Below, piece by piece: positions 32,186 through 37,039 of a DNA stretch of 37,039 nucleotides (position 1 is its first letter; each line of letters starts with the position of its first letter). A program made the position numbers and the translations under genes. The notes beneath the pieces were generated by a model. That model ran no database searches. It was not told the DNA's origin and worked only from the letters and a program-made list of their open reading frames with translations. The DNA is from a virus. The stretch is from positions 1 through 37,039 of IMG/VR virus record IMGVR_UViG_3300003886_000021; one strand, 5' to 3'.

Positions 32186-35166
32186 TGCCGAGAACATTCC
32201 CAACGTCAATTCAAGGTGAGTTGAACAAGAGATTAGGTACAGAGCCTTTAATCATTGTCGAGATTGAATGGGTTCCTGGGGGCCGTGTAGCCTATTCGGA
32301 CCGCAAACTAAACGGAGAAGACTACCCCTTCCCCCAGTTGCACCAAGTCGGTCAGTTTGATACCACTACAATTGTGGATGGTAGCAGCGACTCTCAGAGC
32401 GTCCAGGTTACACTAAGTGATATAGATGGTGAACTGAGAAACATCATCGACACGCAAGACATTCATCTGAGGCCCGTTAGAATCTTAATGGGCTTTCAGG
32501 GGTTCCCTCTGAGCGAAGCGGCTCTTATGTTCGAGGGTATCATTAACTCTGAAATCGTATGGGACGAAGGTTCCCGAACGCTAAAATTTGACGTACTGTC
32601 CCAACTCGAAGACAATGAGGTCGGGTTCACCATGGAGGATGGTGATTTTCCGTTTGTTCCGCCCGCTGACCGGAACCAACCCTGGCCTCTTGTTTTCGGG
32701 ACAGTATGTAATATGGAGACAGTTCGAGTTACCACGAACCGCAAGGGGTTTTTGGTATCGGGGCAGGGGGTAGTTGATCCTACAATCGAAGATCGGTTGT
32801 GCCAAGCAAAACTACTCATTTGCCCATTCGAGAGGGAGACGGTAACTACCACCGACCCCATTACGGGGGAAACTACCAGTGAGGAAGTCGTCACGGAGCG
32901 GCTCCAGCAGAATTGTTTGACAAGCAGGTTTAATATCATCTGCGGGATTATAACCGAGAGGACTCAACAGGAAGAGTTCGTCCAAGAAACTCTCACGGTT
33001 GCCAACGGAGAAGACTTCCCGCAGGGTACGACGATCACGATCCAAATCGCGGACGTTCGATTCGAAGGTATCATGGAAGGTGACATATTCACTATCTCAG
33101 AGACTTTCCACCCCGACTTGGAGATTGAAAACCCACCCTGTGTACCCATCAATGAAGCTTCAAATGGTTTTCGTTTTCTGGCTAGCCAAACCTTAATACC
33201 CTGTAGTCAAGAGGTATGTGACAATGGCGGGTCTGAATTCCAAAGGGATATAGTCGACGGAGCGGGAGCCTCGTTGGAGTATTTTAATAGCTTCGAAGAG
33301 GGAAGATTCATCTGGTTGCCGCCCGGGAGCGAAGTTCTTCTGGCCGCAGAGTCGGAGATTGTTCACTTGGTTTCTCTTATACCCGGAACAGTGAATGAGG
33401 TAGCTGCTTATAGAACTTACGGTGACGTTACCTTGCTCTCCGAAGTGGACCCCTCCCGATACACGGTAGTTACTTCGGACTTCGGAGCGTACGATGTAAC
33501 CGAGGTGCGTCTGAATACCCAGCTTAGTTTAATCCAGGATGAGGATTGGGACGACACGATATACGTGTCCTTCACCAGCAGTGTGGGGCCAAACCCGGTG
33601 GACGCCATTGACTACTTAGTGAACACTTATACTGACTTCACTATTGACAACGATTCATTCAACTCAGTAAGGCTAGACTTAGCGAACTATCCGGCCAACT
33701 TCTACATTAAAGAACGCCGTAGTGTGTTAGAGGTAATGCGGGACATAGCATTCCAGTTCCGGTGTGCAGTGTTTATCCGGGACAATACAGTATTTTTGGT
33801 ATACCTCTCGAAGGAACCGGATTCCTTTAAGACTTTGACTGAGACCGATATTGTCGCCAACTCATTTATGTTCAACCACAGTTCTACAGAGAGCCTACAA
33901 ACTAGCCATTTGATCAACTGGTCGGACACCGAAGCGGCTGTGTTCCAAGATGCTGAAACCGAATTTGAATTCGTCTTAAAGCACAACATTCCCTCTTATG
34001 GGACCATCAACGCGACTTACGATTACTTTACCCAGAACACGTTTAGCACAATTCTAAAGTCGGCTACATTCTGGATGATACGTCGTGCGAATACCTGGAG
34101 GCTAGTAAGTTTTAGCACCCCGATTACGCATTTGGACTTGGATGTATTCGATTGCATCACCCTGGATATAGAGCAATTCCCTACCACTAAAGTCGTTATT
34201 ACGTCTACCAATTACAACGTAGATGATAACACGATTGACTTCACAGCTTGGACTCCTATTCGGAGCGGCACTACGCAGCCATATATATGGGCTTGGCCTG
34301 CACTACAGTCCCCTAATGCCATCTTCCCGTTGAACGAAGAGCAACCAGATACAGGGGACGGTTCGGGGCTAACGGTCGTGCCCCCTATGGATCACCCTCT
34401 CTTCGGAGGGTTCGACCCGGAGACTGCCGACATTCAAACTGCTGGGGATAGAAACCCTAGTGACTTAGATGATTCATTCCCAATAGTAGAATGCCGTATC
34501 GCCACCGGAGCAGAAATTCAAGACACTGTTGAACCTGAGATTCGCCCATTTGAGCCTTTAGCACAACAGAACCAACAGGAAGCACTAGACCGCCAGGAGA
34601 TTGCTAATGGGGGCGGAGGGGGACAGGGTGACGATGGTGACGAGGACACAGTATGCGGACAGCCTAGAGTTCGCGGGTCCGGGTGTAACTATATTGTTAC
34701 GGTATTCTATGTTACCCCCGATTTAGTGACCACTACATTCGTTGCCTCCGCAGGCTGTAAGGCGGGGGGACCATGCTCTAGGACTATGCTAAATCAAGGG
34801 AGAGTCTGTACCGGAGCAATTCATTCGTTCTGCCACAGTTTCGGAGCACTTTTCTCAGCTACGTTCTTTCAGTCTTCCCGCAGGCAGGAGGCAGAGGACA
34901 ACTTTAATAACTGCTTATACATTACGGGCGTGACCGCGATTTCTAGTGTGTCCGGGATTACCACTGTCGATGGGCCCGGGCCGTTCGATAAATGCGACCC
35001 TGTACCGCCGGAAGGGGCCGGGGGGGCCGGTGTGGAGGGTCCGCAGACTACGACTCCCGGTTTATCCTCTGGGGACAGCAGTACCGCACCCGATGCGGGT
35101 TCGCTACCGGGAGGCGGCGATGCGGCGGCGGATGCTATTCTTCTAGCAGGGGGTGGGGCAAACTAA
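32185..35166 (+). CDS. Tail hub / tail-tip protein with Cys-rich C-terminus
   Basis: A 993-residue protein. The N-terminal 180 residues (VQVTLSDIDGELRNIIDTQD, then RTLKFDVLSQLEDNEVGFTM and WPLVFGTV) match the usual opening of phage hub proteins at the tail tip. A long beta-rich middle follows, with a helical segment near residue 510 (RRSVLEVMRDIAFQFRCAVF). Residues about 825-935 contain nine to ten Cys, likely disulfides or metal sites, followed by a Gly/Pro/Thr-rich tail. The hub attaches the tape measure and contacts the host. The end interlocks with the stop of the opposite-strand gene. Confidence 0.7.
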   Translation: MPRTFPTSIQGELNKRLGTEPLIIVEIEWVPGGRVAYSDRKLNGEDYPFPQLHQVGQFDTTTIVDGSSDSQSVQVTLSDIDGELRNIIDTQDIHLRPVRILMGFQGFPLSEAALMFEGIINSEIVWDEGSRTLKFDVLSQLEDNEVGFTMEDGDFPFVPPADRNQPWPLVFGTVCNMETVRVTTNRKGFLVSGQGVVDPTIEDRLCQAKLLICPFERETVTTTDPITGETTSEEVVTERLQQNCLTSRFNIICGIITERTQQEEFVQETLTVANGEDFPQGTTITIQIADVRFEGIMEGDIFTISETFHPDLEIENPPCVPINEASNGFRFLASQTLIPCSQEVCDNGGSEFQRDIVDGAGASLEYFNSFEEGRFIWLPPGSEVLLAAESEIVHLVSLIPGTVNEVAAYRTYGDVTLLSEVDPSRYTVVTSDFGAYDVTEVRLNTQLSLIQDEDWDDTIYVSFTSSVGPNPVDAIDYLVNTYTDFTIDNDSFNSVRLDLANYPANFYIKERRSVLEVMRDIAFQFRCAVFIRDNTVFLVYLSKEPDSFKTLTETDIVANSFMFNHSSTESLQTSHLINWSDTEAAVFQDAETEFEFVLKHNIPSYGTINATYDYFTQNTFSTILKSATFWMIRRANTWRLVSFSTPITHLDLDVFDCITLDIEQFPTTKVVITSTNYNVDDNTIDFTAWTPIRSGTTQPYIWAWPALQSPNAIFPLNEEQPDTGDGSGLTVVPPMDHPLFGGFDPETADIQTAGDRNPSDLDDSFPIVECRIATGAEIQDTVEPEIRPFEPLAQQNQQEALDRQEIANGGGGGQGDDGDEDTVCGQPRVRGSGCNYIVTVFYVTPDLVTTTFVASAGCKAGGPCSRTMLNQGRVCTGAIHSFCHSFGALFSATFFQSSRRQEAEDNFNNCLYITGVTAISSVSGITTVDGPGPFDKCDPVPPEGAGGAGVEGPQTTTPGLSSGDSSTAPDAGSLPGGGDAAADAILLAGGGAN

Positions 35167-35762
35167 GCGTCGGCCCCGAACATCCCCAGCGGACAGGCCT
35201 CGGTGGCCATACGGAGTTTATTGGCAAGACCCTTAGAGTCTTGGTTGACGGAGCAACCACAGACTTTACAAGAATGTGTCTTCTTATCGTACTTCTTGCA
35301 CCCGCTGCAATAGGTCTCAAAGATATACTTCACCTGTTCATCGGTTCTTTTGGGGCGACCTGCTTTAATCCAATCCCGAACGGCCCCGTAGTAATTGACG
35401 AGCATATTGGTCTTCGTAGCCGTCGTATTGCGAACATCCTCGTCACACCTATTACAGATTTCTGGGGTAACAGGAAGTTCAGTAACAGTACAGTCACATC
35501 CGCCTTCGAGGCAGTGGCGATAAACACAATCCTTGAACCCCTCCGGGGTGCTAAGGATGGGGAGTTGGATCATGGTGCCTGTAGGCTGGCGGATGGGTTC
35601 AGGCGTACAGGGCTTCTTCGGAGTGATGAACTTACGCACTGGACAGTCGTGGCAAATGTCCGCATCCACATTTGCTCTATAGTGGTCCGAAGAAGGCTCA
35701 ATACACCTTAACCTATCCTCGCCTTTATAGATTTCTGATTGTCTCTTTAAGCAGTCTTTCAT
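35163..35762 (-). CDS. Cys-rich zinc-ribbon protein (DUF6171-like end)
   Basis: A 199-residue protein. Start at the ATG at 35762, which overlaps the preceding stop as ATGA; the 11-residue upstream extension reads back into the ClpP-like gene. It has many Cys: DICHDCPVRK, VYRHCLEGGCDC and EICNRCDEDV in the first part, and a C-terminal CSGCKKYDKKTHSCKVCGC followed by TEACPLGMF. The last piece matches the C..C / C..CGC / CP pattern of small phage zinc domains (DUF6171-like). It may bind nucleic acid or a tail component. It closes the minus-strand group. Confidence 0.7.
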   Translation of the reverse strand: MKDCLKRQSEIYKGEDRLRCIEPSSDHYRANVDADICHDCPVRKFITPKKPCTPEPIRQPTGTMIQLPILSTPEGFKDCVYRHCLEGGCDCTVTELPVTPEICNRCDEDVRNTTATKTNMLVNYYGAVRDWIKAGRPKRTDEQVKYIFETYCSGCKKYDKKTHSCKVCGCSVNQDSKGLANKLRMATEACPLGMFGADA

Positions 35763-36322
35763 TTCTCCACCCAGATGGCATCTGCCACTCCCCACGTTAC
35801 CGCTTCCTGGGCCGAGAAGTAAAAATCACTAGCTTTAGCACTCTTACTACGCCAGAAACGTAAAGGCATATTAGACCTTTCGGCGATCAGAGCATTCCAC
35901 TTGTCGTCCATATAGGAAGTTTCCTTTACCTCCGACATCATCGCGGACACCTTGCCAGACATCTCGTCGCTGGAAGCGTGGGTCATTAACCTACAGTTTT
36001 CGGACACCCACCTATAGCCGGGCTCGCCTACCGCCAACAGCAATGGTGCCGCCGAGAAGCAACTCCCAAATGCGAACGTATGCACGGGAGCTTTGATGGT
36101 GTTGATAATATCCACGATGGCAAACGTGTGATAGACTGAACCTCCAGGTGAGCAAATGAATAGTTCAATTGGGGTTTCCGAGTCGATCGCGTCCAAGAAG
36201 TAAAGTGCCTTTACCACATCGAAGCTAGACTGGTCTTCAATATCCGATAGAAAGATTCTACGGCTCTTGAGATCGATCCCACGCTCGAAGTAAGTGTCGG
36301 CCCATGCTCTATCAATATTCAT
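35759..36322 (-). CDS. ClpP-family serine protease
   Basis: A 187-residue protein with GGAG five bases before the ATG. The ClpP fold is clear: LFICSPGGSVYHTFAIVD carries the GG substrate loop, the nucleophile is Ser90 in GSCFSAAPLLLAVG, His115 lies in RLMTHAS and Asp166 in ASDFYFSAQEAVTWGVAD. All three triad residues are present. Phage ClpP-like enzymes often mature capsids, but here it lies far from the coat gene, on the opposite strand and in a small operon of its own. It could process head proteins in trans, or host or phage targets in infection. It lacks an obvious ATPase partner here. Confidence 0.88.
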   Translation of the reverse strand: MNIDRAWADTYFERGIDLKSRRIFLSDIEDQSSFDVVKALYFLDAIDSETPIELFICSPGGSVYHTFAIVDIINTIKAPVHTFAFGSCFSAAPLLLAVGEPGYRWVSENCRLMTHASSDEMSGKVSAMMSEVKETSYMDDKWNALIAERSNMPLRFWRSKSAKASDFYFSAQEAVTWGVADAIWVEK

Positions 36323-36332
36323 CTTCGCTCCA

Positions 36333-36731
36333 TTATATTAAGGTACACCTTAGGCTCCATACCGGACCTGCCAGGAGTGTGTAAAGTTCGGCCCGCACTA
36401 TAATATGGTCATTGTAGGCAATCTCTCCTCCCCTGATATTTACACTAGGGGGAATAACAAATTGTTTTTCGGGCATACCCTCGAAAGTCTCGAACAGTGC
36501 TCTCGCACAAGGGAAGAGAAACCTTTCCCGGAACTCACTCTCCGTATAATCCCCGTTGGGAACCCGAAACGCTACCTCCTGGGTTATTGGGACTACGGGG
36601 TCAAACATACCATTTGGCTCCAGAGTGTACGGCCCCCGTTCTTCTAGTATGGCCAGTGGAGATTGCTCGTCAATCCGAACCATAGACACTAAATACTTGA
36701 GAATAATAAGAGCTACTGACTGTTCATCCAT
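36333..36731 (-). CDS. Hypothetical protein, 132 residues
   Basis: The start is the ATG at 36731 (MDEQSV), which has GGAG five bases upstream inside the preceding gene and overlaps that gene by 8 bases. An ATG eight codons upstream lacks such a site. The N-terminus has a helix with hydrophobic residues (ALIILKYLVSMV), the rest is alpha/beta. It is Glu/Arg-rich and I do not recognise it. Tight spacing (10 bases) to the ClpP-like gene suggests a shared transcript and possibly a shared function. Confidence 0.6.
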   Translation of the reverse strand: MDEQSVALIILKYLVSMVRIDEQSPLAILEERGPYTLEPNGMFDPVVPITQEVAFRVPNGDYTESEFRERFLFPCARALFETFEGMPEKQFVIPPSVNIRGGEIAYNDHIIVRAELYTLLAGPVWSLRCTLI

Positions 36732-36945
36732 CTTTTCTCCATTTGAAAATGGCATAGAAATCCAACAAAGTCATCATTACTGAAGTCACCACAAGGGACC
36801 ACAATTCCGTCATGCAACCGACAACGCCGAACATGATATTGCCCGCAATCATCCACCAGAACCCAACAATCTTTTTATGGGCGACATATATGCTGGCAAC
36901 CGCAAAAGATGCAGTTCCTATCCACCCTATTGTCTCAGGTTCCAT
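36724..36945 (-). CDS. Small PnuC/YgjV-like membrane protein
   Basis: A 73-residue protein, with AGGA upstream of its ATG. It has three hydrophobic segments (about residues 6-20, 28-43 and 47-66) with the pattern GFWWMIAGNIMFGVVG and ending LLDFYAIFKWRK, which is common in short phage membrane proteins related to PnuC/YgjV segments. It is far too short to be a transporter alone. It is the first gene of the minus-strand operon, and its start codon is only 11 bases from the start of a divergent gene. Confidence 0.65.
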   Translation of the reverse strand: MEPETIGWIGTASFAVASIYVAHKKIVGFWWMIAGNIMFGVVGCMTELWSLVVTSVMMTLLDFYAIFKWRKDG

Positions 36946-36956
36946 TGGAGTTTCCT

Positions 36957-37039
36957 ATGAGTTGTAAGCGTTGCAGCAGCCGGATTAAACCGGTGAAGAT
37001 AACATTCGAAAGAGGGATTAAGAATCCCCGTCGAGTAAG
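36957..37039 (+). CDS. 5' part of a divergent gene, CxxC start (partial)
   Basis: An ATG at 36957 with GGAG six bases upstream opens a frame that runs past the window end. The visible 27 residues begin MSCKRCSSRIKPVKITFERG and are basic, with an early CKRC. Too little is present to assign a function. It is probably real because of its ribosome site. Confidence 0.45.
   Translation, partial: MSCKRCSSRIKPVKITFERGIKNPRRV

Noticed and set aside
34992-35711. 239-residue + strand frame running across the convergent junction
   Set aside because: It is out of frame with the hub and antisense to the Cys-rich gene, which has clear CxxC motifs and an ATGA overlap with its neighbour.

Overview
This window is a continuous piece of a tailed double-stranded DNA phage (or a provirus derived from one). 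It carries most of the packaging, head and tail module of a long-tailed, siphovirus-like virion. The signs are a lambda GpA-like large terminase, a portal, a scaffold, a P22 gp5-like coat protein, duplicated tail-tube genes, a tail assembly chaperone with a -1 frameshift site, a 1147-residue tape measure and a tail-hub protein. I saw no integrase, repressor, tRNA, rRNA, CRISPR array or insertion sequence. Lifestyle and host therefore cannot be told from the sequence. GGAG-type ribosome binding sites and many ATGA/TAATG stop-start overlaps point to a bacterial host.

Layout. Bases 1-1219 hold no convincing gene but are dense with inverted and direct repeats just upstream of a probable small-terminase gene. 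They could be a packaging site, an origin or a structured RNA. From 1220 to 35166 everything is on the + strand. Bases 1220-5449 carry the TerS candidate, a zinc ribbon and a run of exported or membrane proteins. That run includes an Ig-like secreted protein, a papain-family cysteine protease with all catalytic residues, a membrane-anchored thioredoxin and several small membrane proteins. Bases 5566-12370 are the head module: TerL, a Cys-rich protein, portal, connector, scaffold and coat, ending at a hairpin terminator. Bases 12424-18291 hold eight beta-rich decoration or fibre-type genes. A BhlA-like small holin candidate follows at 18288-18479. Bases 18463-22673 carry head-tail joining and tail-terminator candidates, two paralogous tail-tube genes closed by a clear terminator, and the G/GT tail chaperone. 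Bases 22677-35166 carry the tape measure, two tandem paralogues with chitin-binding-like modules, lectin-like minor tail proteins and a 993-residue hub.

At 35163 transcription flips. Four tightly packed - strand genes (36945 to 35163) encode a small membrane protein, an unknown protein, a ClpP-family serine protease with an intact triad and a Cys-rich protein. A further + strand gene starts at 36957, only 11 bases from the divergent start codon, and runs off the window.

Most notable items: the exported papain-like protease coupled to an anchored thioredoxin; the duplicated tail-tube gene in which one copy carries an extra domain; the CCCAAAA frameshift site that extends the tail chaperone; and the nested hairpin region at 405-659.
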